A stretch of 64,000 bases of DNA from NCBI RefSeq assembly GCF_023217965.1, contig NZ_JALPSC010000002.1:248001-312000 (forward strand), written 5' to 3'. The DNA comes from Prevotella sp. E13-27 (GTDB lineage Bacteria; Bacteroidota; Bacteroidia; Bacteroidales; Bacteroidaceae). This document shows positions 16,652 through 25,648 of this stretch, piece by piece; positions within the stretch are counted from its first letter, which is position 1; each line of letters begins with the position of its first letter. The notes beneath the pieces were generated by a model. It searched no databases. It worked only from the letters and a program-made list of their open reading frames with translations, and was not told the DNA's origin. A program made the position numbers and the translations under genes.

Positions 16652-17257
16652 ATGAAGATATTTGTTGTAGGTACTGAAAATTATAATAGTTCAGTGGGTT
16701 CTGAGAAAGCGGGGCAAGTGACTCCGATAATCTATACTAAGGCTGATTCGGCATTGTTGAAAGACCGCAAACCGTTTTTCATTCCCGACGATATGGGACG
16801 TATTGGCTATACAGGTGAACTTGTTGTTCGTATTTGCCGGCTCGGCAAGGAGGTTCCTGAACGTTTTGCTCATCGCTATTATGACGCGTTTACTGTTGGG
16901 CTTAACTTCAAGGCATCTGACATGTTGCGTGATTGTTCTGCTAATGGCATGCCCTGGACTGTAGCAACAGGCTTTGATGGTAGTGCAATAATAGGTGATT
17001 GGATGCCTGTAGAAAATCTTTACGGTAACGTGGAGTTTGGTCTTGATAGCAATGGCTCTACTCTATATACAGCAAATGCTTCCAATATGATTATAGGTAT
17101 TGACCGCCTAATAAGCTATATCTCCCACTATTTTACTCTTAAAACAGGAGACCTCCTCTTTACTGGTGCTGTCAGTAAAGAGGAGGAACCTCACGTTAAT
17201 GACTTTTTGGAAGGATACATTAATGGTGTGAAAGTCTTGGAATGCCGTTGTAAGTAA
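16652..17257 (+). CDS. Fumarylacetoacetate hydrolase family protein
   Basis: 201 residues starting M-K-I-F-V-V-G. Contains P-I-I-Y-T-K-A-D-S-A-L, P-F-F-I-P-D-D, Y-T-G-E-L-V-V-R-I-C-R-L-G-K, A-F-T-V-G-L-N-F-K-A-S-D and the late G-D-L-L-F-T-G-A pattern of FAH-fold hydrolases/decarboxylases acting on 2-oxo acids. The metal-binding acidic residues are less obvious than in classical FAH (the E-x-E pair is reduced), so the reaction is uncertain. The start follows promoter 16623-16630 by ~20 bp. It ends one base before the convergent S9 peptidase gene. Confidence 0.75.
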   Translation: MKIFVVGTENYNSSVGSEKAGQVTPIIYTKADSALLKDRKPFFIPDDMGRIGYTGELVVRICRLGKEVPERFAHRYYDAFTVGLNFKASDMLRDCSANGMPWTVATGFDGSAIIGDWMPVENLYGNVEFGLDSNGSTLYTANASNMIIGIDRLISYISHYFTLKTGDLLFTGAVSKEEEPHVNDFLEGYINGVKVLECRCK

Positions 17258-19468
17258 CTACTTTTTTAGCCAGCGGTCAAGCCAATTGAAGTATGTTCGC
17301 TGCCAAAGTATTCCGTTCTGTGGCTTAAGTACCCAGTGGTTCTCGTCAGGGAAAATAAGTAACTGTGCCTCAATGCCTCTCATACGTGCAGCATTGAAGG
17401 CCGACATGCCTTGAGTTGCATTTATGCGATAGTCCTTCTCGCCGTGTATACAGAGTATAGGCGTGTCCCATTTGTCAACAAAGCGGTGTGGTGAGTTTGC
17501 GTATGTCTTCTTCGCACGCTCCGTTTGGTCTTTGTTCCAATATGCATCGTCATATTCCCAGTTTGAGAACCAGTTCTCTTCTGTCTCAGTGTACATCGCC
17601 TCTAGGTTAAAGGCACCATCGTGTGCAATGAAGCATTTGAAACGCTTGTCGTGATGGCCTGCAAGATAATATACTGAGAAGCCTCCAAATGATGCGCCAA
17701 CGGCTCCCATGTGTTCTTTGTCAACATATGGCAAGTTCGTTGCAGCATCGTCAATAGCTGACAGATAGTCCTTCATGCACTGTCCCGTCCAGTCGCCGCT
17801 AATCTCTTCAAGCCATTCCTGACCGAAACCAGGCAGACCACGACGGTTAGGTGCTACGATAACGTACCCCTGAGATGCCATGATGAAGAAGTTCCAACGA
17901 TAGCTCCAGAACTGAGAGACTGGGCTTTGTGGACCGCCTTCGCAGAAGAGCAGGGTGGGGTACTTCTTTGTCTTGTCGAAGTTTGGTGGCAGGATTATCC
18001 ATGTGAGCATTTCTTTACCGTCGGTTGTCTTGACCCAGCGCTGTTCAACAGATGGTTTTGCCAATTGGTCGAGAATGTCCTTGTTCTCATTGGTAATCTG
18101 CTCAACTTTGGTGTTTGCGATGCTGTCGCCAGGTGTGACGACGTACAGGTCGGCTGGTGCCAGATAGCTGTGACGCTCTGCAAGAATCTTATTGTCATCC
18201 AACATCTGTAGTGCGCCGAAGTCTGCCCAGTCGTTAGTCAGCTGTACCACTTCACCTGTCAGATTTGTACGATAAAGATTCTCTGTGGCATGCCAAACAC
18301 CGATAAAATATATTGATCTCGAATCAGGTGTCCAACAGAAATCATCGACATTTGAATCGAATGACTCAGTTAGGAATGATTTCTCGCCTGTCTGCAAGTC
18401 GTAGCAGCACAGACGCTGACGATCTGCCTCATAGCCATCGCGTTTCATGGAGAGCCAAGCAACGTAGCGACCATCGGGAGAGAACTTCGGGTTAAGGTCG
18501 TAGCCCACAAAGTACTCCTTGAGGTTCACGTTGACAAATTGGTTCTTGAGTGATTTTGTGGGATCCATCATGTTGTCGCACTCGTAGGGAACGGTTCCAT
18601 CCGACACCACGCCCCACTCGCAGCCTTTGCAGAGGTTCTTGGTCTTATTCATGTCACCACTCTCAACGTCATAGAGGAAGATGTCTGAGTCGGTCGAGAT
18701 GCTGTAGGACAATCCTGTCTTGCAGCGGCAGGTGAAGGCAATGCTCTTTGAATCTGGGCTCCAAGCCAGCTGCTCCATGCCGCCAAAAGGTTCCATTGGA
18801 CATTCGTATGGCTCTCCCTCAAGGATGTCCTTGCCTTCGGGGGCGATGACGAAATCATCGTCCACAGAGAAAACGAAGGGATGCTGTATGCTCTCCACGT
18901 AGTGATCCCAATGGCGATACATGAGGTCTGTTACTAATCGTCCGGTTGCCTTAGGAAGATCATCGGGATTCTTCAGTATGATTTCGTTGAAGTCAATGCT
19001 CTGAAGTATGATGACTTTCTTGTGGTCTGGCGAGAACATGAAGCCTTCCACTTTGCCTTCTGTATTTGAAAGCTGCTTGCGACTACTACCATCGAGGTTC
19101 ATCTTCCATATCTCGCCCCCTTTGACAAATGCAATCGTATTGTCGTCAAGCCATTGCGCATCGGTCTCGTTGCTAGCTTCTGTTGTAAGCTCCTTTATTT
19201 CTGAACCATCAGAATTCATTGATCTGAGAACTTGGTGACTCTTGTTCTCTTTTACGCTGTAATAGCCCACCTGATAGACGATGTGTTTCCCGTCAGGAGA
19301 AACGCTATGACCGCCAATGCGAGCCATAGCCCAAAGAGCTTCGGGTGTCATTTGGTCTGATTCCAACTGAACGGTCTGCTTTTCAATTATCACTTGATCA
19401 GTATCTTTCTGTGTGCTGCAGGCTGTCATCATTAATGCTGCTGCGGCTATTGTCATTGCTTTGTTCAT
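17258..19468 (-). CDS. S9 family serine peptidase, lipoprotein
   Basis: 736 residues. The signal ends in a lipobox (M-M-T-A-C-S, Cys about residue 17), so it is probably anchored in an outer or inner membrane leaflet. The N-terminal half is a seven-bladed beta-propeller (W-S-P-D-S-K-S-I-A-F, F-S-P-D-G-R-Y-V-A-W). The C-terminal alpha/beta hydrolase domain has the nucleophile in G-A-S-F-G-G, Asp in H-G-E-K-D-Y-R-I and His in D-E-N-H-W, the dipeptidyl/oligopeptidase triad. Likely degrades peptides in the periplasm. Monocistronic or cotranscribed with DUF1846 (15 bp apart). Confidence 0.92.
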   Translation of the reverse strand: MNKAMTIAAAALMMTACSTQKDTDQVIIEKQTVQLESDQMTPEALWAMARIGGHSVSPDGKHIVYQVGYYSVKENKSHQVLRSMNSDGSEIKELTTEASNETDAQWLDDNTIAFVKGGEIWKMNLDGSSRKQLSNTEGKVEGFMFSPDHKKVIILQSIDFNEIILKNPDDLPKATGRLVTDLMYRHWDHYVESIQHPFVFSVDDDFVIAPEGKDILEGEPYECPMEPFGGMEQLAWSPDSKSIAFTCRCKTGLSYSISTDSDIFLYDVESGDMNKTKNLCKGCEWGVVSDGTVPYECDNMMDPTKSLKNQFVNVNLKEYFVGYDLNPKFSPDGRYVAWLSMKRDGYEADRQRLCCYDLQTGEKSFLTESFDSNVDDFCWTPDSRSIYFIGVWHATENLYRTNLTGEVVQLTNDWADFGALQMLDDNKILAERHSYLAPADLYVVTPGDSIANTKVEQITNENKDILDQLAKPSVEQRWVKTTDGKEMLTWIILPPNFDKTKKYPTLLFCEGGPQSPVSQFWSYRWNFFIMASQGYVIVAPNRRGLPGFGQEWLEEISGDWTGQCMKDYLSAIDDAATNLPYVDKEHMGAVGASFGGFSVYYLAGHHDKRFKCFIAHDGAFNLEAMYTETEENWFSNWEYDDAYWNKDQTERAKKTYANSPHRFVDKWDTPILCIHGEKDYRINATQGMSAFNAARMRGIEAQLLIFPDENHWVLKPQNGILWQRTYFNWLDRWLKK

Positions 19469-19483
19469 GTCTAATAGGCTTGT

Positions 19484-20947
19484 TTATTTCTTCTTTACGG
19501 GATCACAGGTCAGTCCGCATCCCAATTTATTGAATATCTTGCGGTCTACTTCAGACAGCATAACGGTAGAGTGCACCTGACAACCCTTGAGTTTCGGCAA
19601 CTGCTCCAGCGCACGTCGACAGAGTTCGTCATCTTTTGACAGCACGCTGAGAGCCACCAGCACCTCATCGGTATGTAGTCGGGGGTTCTTGCCGCCCAAG
19701 TACTCAATTTTGGTCTTTTGTACAGGCTCTATGAGGCTCTGCGGAATCAGTTTGGTCTGATGGCCTATGCCTGCCAGATGCTTAGTAGCGTTAAGCAACA
19801 GAGCTGCCGAGCATCCCAATAAAGGTGACGACTTGGCAGTGATGATGGTGCCATCTTCCATTTCCATTGCGGCCGAGGTTTGCTCGGTGAGTTCCTGTTT
19901 GGCTTGAGCTGCAACGGTGACGCGGCGATAGGCCGTGGAGATCTTGGCCTGGTTAAACAGCATGAGAATCTTGTTTACCTCGCGCTCGTTGTCTACGCCT
20001 TCCGCCATCTTGTTCGTTGCTGAATAGTAGCGACGGATTATCTCGTCGCGGCTTGCCTGACAGCATACCTCGTCGTCGCTGATGCAGAAGCCTACCATGT
20101 TGACGCCCATGTCAGTGGGACTCTTATATGGATTCTCACCATATATGCCCTCGAAGAGAGCGTTGAGCACAGGGAATATCTCGATGTCGCGGTTGTAGTT
20201 TACTGCAATCTTATCATATGCTTCCAGATGGAATGGGTCAATCATGTTCACATCGTTAAGATCGGCAGTAGCAGCCTCATAAGCGATGTTCACAGGATGT
20301 TTCAGAGGCAGGTTCCATACAGGGAATGTCTCAAACTTTGCATATCCGGCTCTAACACCACGCTTGTTCTCGTTGTAGAGCTGAGAGAGACATACTGCCA
20401 TCTTGCCACTTCCTGGACCAGGAGCTGTGACAATTACCAACTCACGTGAAGTCTCAACATAGTCGTTCTTGCCAAAGCCTTCGTCTGAAGCGATCAACTC
20501 CACGTTGTGTGGGTAACCGTCAATTAAATAATGTACATATGATTTGATTCCCATTCGTTCCAGTCGATGGCGGAATTGGTCGGCAGCCTTCTGGCCATTG
20601 TAGTGGGTTATCACTACTGAACCGACCATGAATTCACGGCTCATGAACTCATCGCGCAGACGAAGAACATCTTCGTCATATGTGATGCCAAGGTCGGCAC
20701 GAACTTTGTTCTTCTCGATATCCTCCGCACTAACAACGATGACAATCTCCATCTGTTCGCGTAACTGTGCAAACATACGTAGCTTTGAATCAGGCTTGAA
20801 GCCTGGCAATACTCTTGATGCATGGTGGTCATCGAAAAGCTTTCCGCCAAGTTCAAGATACAATTTTCCGTTGAACTTAGCAATACGCTCCTTAATGTGC
20901 TCTGACTGAATCTTCAAATACTTCTCGTTATCAAAACCAATTTTCAT
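19484..20947 (-). CDS. DUF1846 domain-containing protein
   Basis: 487 residues beginning M-K-I-G-F-D-N-E-K-Y, the usual DUF1846 start, with conserved V-I-T-H-Y-N-G-Q, T-A-P-G-P-G-S-G-K-M and N-M-V-G-F motifs. The G-P-G-S-G-K segment resembles a P-loop; family structures suggest a nucleotide-like binding fold but the function is not settled. An in-frame ATG at 20974 is rejected in favour of 20947 by the family N-terminus. The promoter box TAATTTTG is at 20983-20990 on the minus strand. Confidence 0.9.
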   Translation of the reverse strand: MKIGFDNEKYLKIQSEHIKERIAKFNGKLYLELGGKLFDDHHASRVLPGFKPDSKLRMFAQLREQMEIVIVVSAEDIEKNKVRADLGITYDEDVLRLRDEFMSREFMVGSVVITHYNGQKAADQFRHRLERMGIKSYVHYLIDGYPHNVELIASDEGFGKNDYVETSRELVIVTAPGPGSGKMAVCLSQLYNENKRGVRAGYAKFETFPVWNLPLKHPVNIAYEAATADLNDVNMIDPFHLEAYDKIAVNYNRDIEIFPVLNALFEGIYGENPYKSPTDMGVNMVGFCISDDEVCCQASRDEIIRRYYSATNKMAEGVDNEREVNKILMLFNQAKISTAYRRVTVAAQAKQELTEQTSAAMEMEDGTIITAKSSPLLGCSAALLLNATKHLAGIGHQTKLIPQSLIEPVQKTKIEYLGGKNPRLHTDEVLVALSVLSKDDELCRRALEQLPKLKGCQVHSTVMLSEVDRKIFNKLGCGLTCDPVKKK

Positions 20948-21385
20948 CTTTAAAACTTTTTCTCTTTTTACCAATCAGAGCGCAAAATTACGAAGAAATG
21001 ACGAAACTACAAAGGAAAAACAGTCAAAATTTGGATGTATAAGATGTATAAATAATAATGTATATCTTTGTCGCCATGAATAGCATTAAGTTTCAAAATG
21101 GTTGTGTTTTTTTTATACTGATAGTAGGATGTTTTCATATTTTTTTAGACTAGCAACATTTGTAATCTAAAGAAAAGGTGCATTTTTTGATTCTTGAAGT
21201 TGAAATTTGTTAGAAAATTTGGCTGTTTCGTAACAAATGGATACCTTTGCAGTCTGAAAACTATTAATTAGCTCTCTTGACGTGCTTTCGTGCAAGGCAT
21301 GTTCGGACTCACAAGACGACGGCTCTCGTGTAGGGCTGGCAGGGTGTCGAAGAGAAATGTTAAACCCTTTTTAAACAATCGCTTT
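20948..21385. promoter_or_regulatory. 438-bp gap: promoters of DUF1846 and ilvC, ilvC leader
   Basis: Contains the minus-strand -7 box at 20983-20990 and, for ilvC, TTGG at 21219-21222, 19 bp, then TACCTTTG at 21242-21249, followed by a ~130-nt leader. The leader ends in a CCCTTTTTAAAC tract but I could not build a convincing attenuator or a branched-chain-rich leader peptide. A further TATCTTTG-like box at about 21062 precedes a 25-codon frame at 21076 that I do not call a gene. Confidence 0.6.
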
Positions 21386-22435
21386 ATGGCAGAAATGAAT
21401 TTTGGCGGTGTTATGGAAACCGTCGTAACGAGTAAGGAATTTTCACTTGAGAAGGCACGTGAAGTATTGAAGAACGAGACTATCGCAGTCATCGGTTATG
21501 GTATTCAGGGACCTGGACAGGCTTGTAACCTGCGTGACAATGGCTTCAACGTGATAGTAGGCCAGCGTGAAGGAAAGACCTACGACAAGGCTGTGGCTGA
21601 TGGCTGGGTGCCAGGCAAGACTCTCTTCTCTATTGAGGAGGCTGCACAGAAAGGTACCATCCTCTGCATGCTGCTGTCAGATGCTGGTCAGATTCAGGTA
21701 TGGCCAACAATTAAGAAACATCTCACTCCTGGCAAGACTTTATACTATTCTCATGGTTTTGCAATCAACTGGAGCGACCGTACTGGTGTAGTTCCTCCAA
21801 AGGATGTTGACGTAATTCTTGTGGCTCCTAAGGGTTCAGGCACATCTCTTCGCACAATGTTCTGTGAGGGACGCGGATTGAACTGTTCTTATGCTGTTTA
21901 TCAGGATGCTTCTGGTAAGGCAGAGGAGAAGACCATCGCCTTCGGCATTGGTATTGGTGCAGGATATCTTTTCAAGACAACATTTGAGCGCGAGGCAACT
22001 TCTGACCTTACAGGTGAGCGTGGTTCGCTGATGGGTGCTATTCAGGGCTTGTTGCTGGCTCAGTATGAGGTACTTCGTGAGCACGGACACTCTCCTTCGG
22101 AGGCTTTCAACGAGACTGTAGAGGAACTGACTCAGAGCCTAGGTCCGCTCTTTGGTGCGAAGGGTATGGACTGGATGTATGCAAACTGCTCTACTACAGC
22201 CCAGCGCGGTGCTCTTGATTGGGCTCCACGTTTCCACGATGCCATCAAGCCTGTTATGGAATGGCTCTACTATTCTGTGCTGACAGGTAATGAGGCTCAG
22301 ATTTCTATTGATGCAAACTCTAAGCCTGACTACCGTGCTGGTCTTGAGAAGGAACTCGAGGCTATGCGTAATCAGGAGATGTGGCAGGCAGGTGCTGTCG
22401 TTCGCAAGTTGCGTCCTGAGAACAACGAGCTGTAA
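21386..22435 (+). CDS. ilvC: Ketol-acid reductoisomerase
   Basis: Isomerises and reduces acetolactate/acetohydroxybutyrate with NADPH in valine, leucine and isoleucine synthesis. The 349-residue protein has the Rossmann loop G-Y-G-I-Q-G-P-G-Q, the A-P-K-G-S-G-T region and the metal-binding acidic residues of the C-terminal knotted domain (E-R-G-S-L-M-G, E-E-L-T-Q-S). The start at 21386 (M-A-E-M-N-F) is chosen because an in-frame ATG at 21290 lies in the leader and would add unrelated residues. Other ilv genes are not adjacent, unlike the ilvDBNC clusters of many Bacteroidales. Confidence 0.93.
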   Translation: MAEMNFGGVMETVVTSKEFSLEKAREVLKNETIAVIGYGIQGPGQACNLRDNGFNVIVGQREGKTYDKAVADGWVPGKTLFSIEEAAQKGTILCMLLSDAGQIQVWPTIKKHLTPGKTLYYSHGFAINWSDRTGVVPPKDVDVILVAPKGSGTSLRTMFCEGRGLNCSYAVYQDASGKAEEKTIAFGIGIGAGYLFKTTFEREATSDLTGERGSLMGAIQGLLLAQYEVLREHGHSPSEAFNETVEELTQSLGPLFGAKGMDWMYANCSTTAQRGALDWAPRFHDAIKPVMEWLYYSVLTGNEAQISIDANSKPDYRAGLEKELEAMRNQEMWQAGAVVRKLRPENNEL

Positions 22436-22474
22436 AAGCTCATAAGAAGATTATAGACGTTTATATATCATAGG

Positions 22475-22557
22475 TTGTCTAAGTTGTCTGCGTTGTCTTA
22501 ATAACATATAATCATGCTTGATTAAAGGACACGACAAACAACTTAGACAATTTTTTT
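22475..22557. terminator. Bidirectional terminator between ilvC and fbp
   Basis: Perfect 13-bp arms TTGTCTAAGTTGT (22475-22487) and ACAACTTAGACAA (22538-22550) around a ~50-nt loop, followed by seven T. Confidence 0.65.
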
Positions 22558-24529
22558 ATCCCCTCTTTTCTTTTATTATTCCGTGGCGGTAGGCGTAGAG
22601 TAGCTGTTTCAAGTCGTTTATCTGACTGCGTAGTTCGGCACCCTTGTCTGTGTCTGCCACGAGCATTCGGTGAGCTGACATTTCCACAATCTGTGTGGTA
22701 GATTTAATGTCGGTGCCTCGGCTTATAGCATCCTCAGTACATGTAAACGGCTCGTGCTGAACGAGTTGGAAACCGCGGCTGTGATATACGAGTGTATAGC
22801 CGGCGATACCTGTCTCTGAGTGATAGGCTTCAGAGAATCCTCCGTCGATGACCATTAGGCGTCCGCCTGCCTTGATGGGGTTCTCGCCCTTTAGGACATG
22901 GACGGGCACGTGGCCATTAATGATATGGCGATTAGCACCTTCAATGCCGAAGGCATCGAGTATTCGGTCGCACACTTCCTCAGAGTTACGAAGCTGGAAA
23001 TAATATCCTTTCTCCTCTTTGAAGATTGTTTTGTCCTTTAAGAAATAACGCTCAAACGTTGCCATCTTTGACTTGTCGAAGAGAGGCGAGTCTTTGCCAC
23101 ACCACAGATAGAGGAAGTAGTCCTTGGCATACTGCTTTAAGTCGGCAGGCGTGTCGTTCTGAAATGCTGCACGTACTAGTTGACCAATATATTCCATGAG
23201 GTTCTTGCCTGAACGCTTCTCACCTAATATCTCTACCTCCTTCAATGTTCCGTCGGCATTGAGAGGAATGGAAGCATGGAAGAGAAGGTTCTTATTACAG
23301 ATGTTGTACATACATCCGTGGCTTAGGATGGTTCGTATGTGTTTACGCAGCTTCTCACTGATGCGGAACGAGTGGTGCAGACGTTCTACAAGTATACGTT
23401 CCTCTTTGGTGAGCTGCGAAGGATGGTTCGGATCTATCGTGGGGAATGAGCATGATAGCATGGGGTAGGCAACACCTTCGATGGTGCACGTCTTCGCGTC
23501 AAAGTCTATGTTCTCCAGCAGACAACGGTCTTCCATTTGCCATTCTGGATGGCGGTGGAAGATTTCAGCCTCGAGCTTGAATTGTATGACAGAGATGGCT
23601 TTGTGCATCTTACCCGTAAGCATCTGTGTCTTCTCGTCCATAGTGGCGCCTTTAAGTAGCTTAGGCATGAACTCTGTGCAGGGATCATCGCCATAGGTGT
23701 CGAGGGCGAATGTAGCCAATGGCACGAGGTTAATGCCGTAGCCCTCTTCCAGTGTTGCAAGGTTGGCATAGCGAAGTGATAGGCGCAACACGTTGGCTAT
23801 GCATGCGTCGTTGCCGGCAGCGGCGCCCATCCATAGCATGTCGTGATTTCCCCATTGTATATCCCATGAGTGATATTGGCGTAGCGTGTCCATGATGATA
23901 TGTGCACCTGGGCCACGGTCATAGATATCGCCAAGGATGTGAAGTTGGTCTATGGCGAGACGGTGGATGACATTACAGATAGCAATAATGAAATCATCGG
24001 CACGTCCTGTGCTGATAATGGTGTCAACAATCACAGCCACATAAGCAGCCTTGTCCTGATCATCTGTACGTTCGTGCAGTAGCTCCTCGATGATGTAGCT
24101 GAATTCTTCCGGCAGCGATTTGCGCACCTTCGAACGGGTGTATTTCGATGATACTTCACGGCACACCTTTACAAGCTGGTGTATGGTGATGTGGTACCAG
24201 TCGTCGATGTCTCGTTCTACAGCTTTAATCAGCTCCAGTTTCTGTTCAGGGTAGTATATTAGTGTGCATAGCTCTTTCTTCTCCGACTCGCGTATGCTAT
24301 TGCCGAAGATCTCAGACACTTTGCGCTTGATGTTGCCTGAAGCGTTTTTCAGTATATGGATGAATGCCTCGTGCTCACCGTGTATGTCGGCAAGAAAATG
24401 CTCAGTTCCTTTCGGAAGGTTCAGAATGGCTTCCAAGTTTATTATCTCTCCTGCTGCATCGGCAATGGTCGGAAAGGTGTTTGAAAGCAGATTTAGGTAG
24501 CGTTCGTCTATTGTGTTCATTTCTTTCAA
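22556..24529 (-). CDS. fbp: Fructose-1,6-bisphosphatase, class III
   Basis: 657 residues of the Firmicutes/Bacteroidetes class III enzyme of gluconeogenesis. The metallophosphoesterase core is visible: D-I-H-G-E-H-E near residue 50, G-D-I-Y-D-R-G-P-G and W-G-N-H-D-M-L-W in the middle, and N-G-H-V-P-V near residue 540. Full length for the family. The start is ATG 24529 or 24520 (M-N-T-I-D-E-R-Y). It is the third gene of the minus-strand run tamB, glycosyltransferase-like gene, fbp, but a 51-bp gap makes separate transcription possible. Confidence 0.95.
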   Translation of the reverse strand: MKEMNTIDERYLNLLSNTFPTIADAAGEIINLEAILNLPKGTEHFLADIHGEHEAFIHILKNASGNIKRKVSEIFGNSIRESEKKELCTLIYYPEQKLELIKAVERDIDDWYHITIHQLVKVCREVSSKYTRSKVRKSLPEEFSYIIEELLHERTDDQDKAAYVAVIVDTIISTGRADDFIIAICNVIHRLAIDQLHILGDIYDRGPGAHIIMDTLRQYHSWDIQWGNHDMLWMGAAAGNDACIANVLRLSLRYANLATLEEGYGINLVPLATFALDTYGDDPCTEFMPKLLKGATMDEKTQMLTGKMHKAISVIQFKLEAEIFHRHPEWQMEDRCLLENIDFDAKTCTIEGVAYPMLSCSFPTIDPNHPSQLTKEERILVERLHHSFRISEKLRKHIRTILSHGCMYNICNKNLLFHASIPLNADGTLKEVEILGEKRSGKNLMEYIGQLVRAAFQNDTPADLKQYAKDYFLYLWCGKDSPLFDKSKMATFERYFLKDKTIFKEEKGYYFQLRNSEEVCDRILDAFGIEGANRHIINGHVPVHVLKGENPIKAGGRLMVIDGGFSEAYHSETGIAGYTLVYHSRGFQLVQHEPFTCTEDAISRGTDIKSTTQIVEMSAHRMLVADTDKGAELRSQINDLKQLLYAYRHGIIKEKRG

Positions 24530-24580
24530 TGAAATAAAGGTAATTATTAGTGTTGTTATACTTTCAATTGATGTTTGCTG

Positions 24581-25648
24581 TTAAATTTTCAGATGTTCTT
24601 CTATCTGAGAGCGCAGGCGGCGTGTGGTTGCATCTTCTGAAGGCTCACAGGGCATGAATCCCTCGTCAAAAGCAGTTTGTTCGGTGAGTATTGTCAGTAG
24701 CGATGCAAAGAAATCATTAAGTTTAGCTGCTGCTAACTGCTGCATAAGATACTCGTCGTCAACGTCGTTTCTGCGCAGAGCTATGTCAAGTTCAACTAAT
24801 GGCAACAGCGAGAGATGCTGTTCTTCAGATAGTTCTCTGATGCTTGCCACGATGTCAATGACAGACTGTCCTGACAGAGATAATGGCTTTTCGTAGTCAT
24901 CGGGTAGATAGCCTCTCGGGGTGTTGAGAGATAATGCGTTTGTGACGTCAGCAATCTCGTTAAGGGCTTTTTCAGCAGCATCCTTCAACGAGAATCTCAT
25001 GGAGTGTATGCCCTTCTCAACATAGTGGAATACACCCTCGTAAATGGAATAAATCTTCAGCAGATGCCAGTCAACGTTATCTGCGTTGCTGATAGGTGTT
25101 GCCCAGCGCTCGTCTTCTGTTATACCCACCTTCAAAAGTTTGTGAAGCGCCTCTTTTGTCGCATCGTTCATGAGCTCAAGAGGGTTTGACTCCATCACGC
25201 ACTGATATATTCGCTTATAGCTTGCGCGAAGATTCTCCTCGGAAGTAGTGCGGGTGACGAGAGGGTTGCTCACAATCTCAATACGCTTGTTTACTCCCAT
25301 AGCCTTCAGCTCGTCGGCTTCCATAGTGCTGCGTGCCACGAGCGCATAGGCATGGGCAAGAACTTCTTTGGCCATGTGGGTATGAGCAACTGACGATGTA
25401 GCATCAAGGCGTCCGTGAGTTGTTATGATAGTGCGTATGCCTTGTCGCTGAGACTTTGACGTAAGTTTAACAAGCTCAGCGCTGTCGCATCCGTGCAGAT
25501 GGACAATGTCTGGACGGCTTTTTTTGCACCGGCTTATGAACACATCGACATTATTAGTGATGAATGGCTCTTCATAGCTGGCAAACATCATGCTTACATA
25601 CTGCATGAGCTCAAAGTCTGTAGAAGGACAAAGGTGTATGATGTTCAT
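24581..25648 (-). CDS. Glycosyltransferase-like protein lacking a donor-binding domain
   Basis: 355 residues. The first ~150 resemble the N-terminal acceptor domain of GT4 enzymes: M-N-I-I-H-L-C-P, R-P-D-I-V-H-L-H-G-C, T-T-H-G-R-L and the A-L-V-A-R-S-T-M-E-A-D-E-L segment. Instead of the expected second Rossmann domain with an E-x(7)-E motif, the rest is an all-helical region with L-S-L-L-P-L-V-E-L-D. It may therefore have lost catalysis or gained another role. ATG overlaps the tamB stop by 4 bp, so translation is coupled. Confidence 0.6.
   Translation of the reverse strand: MNIIHLCPSTDFELMQYVSMMFASYEEPFITNNVDVFISRCKKSRPDIVHLHGCDSAELVKLTSKSQRQGIRTIITTHGRLDATSSVAHTHMAKEVLAHAYALVARSTMEADELKAMGVNKRIEIVSNPLVTRTTSEENLRASYKRIYQCVMESNPLELMNDATKEALHKLLKVGITEDERWATPISNADNVDWHLLKIYSIYEGVFHYVEKGIHSMRFSLKDAAEKALNEIADVTNALSLNTPRGYLPDDYEKPLSLSGQSVIDIVASIRELSEEQHLSLLPLVELDIALRRNDVDDEYLMQQLAAAKLNDFFASLLTILTEQTAFDEGFMPCEPSEDATTRRLRSQIEEHLKI

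Noticed and set aside
21076-21153. 25-codon frame after a TATCTTTG box in the DUF1846-ilvC gap
   Set aside because: Low complexity, no recognised family, and no clear ribosome-binding site; could be a leader peptide but nothing supports it.
21250-21385. ilvC attenuator with a branched-chain leader peptide
   Set aside because: The leader frames are not rich in Ile, Leu or Val codons and no clear terminator/antiterminator pair could be drawn.
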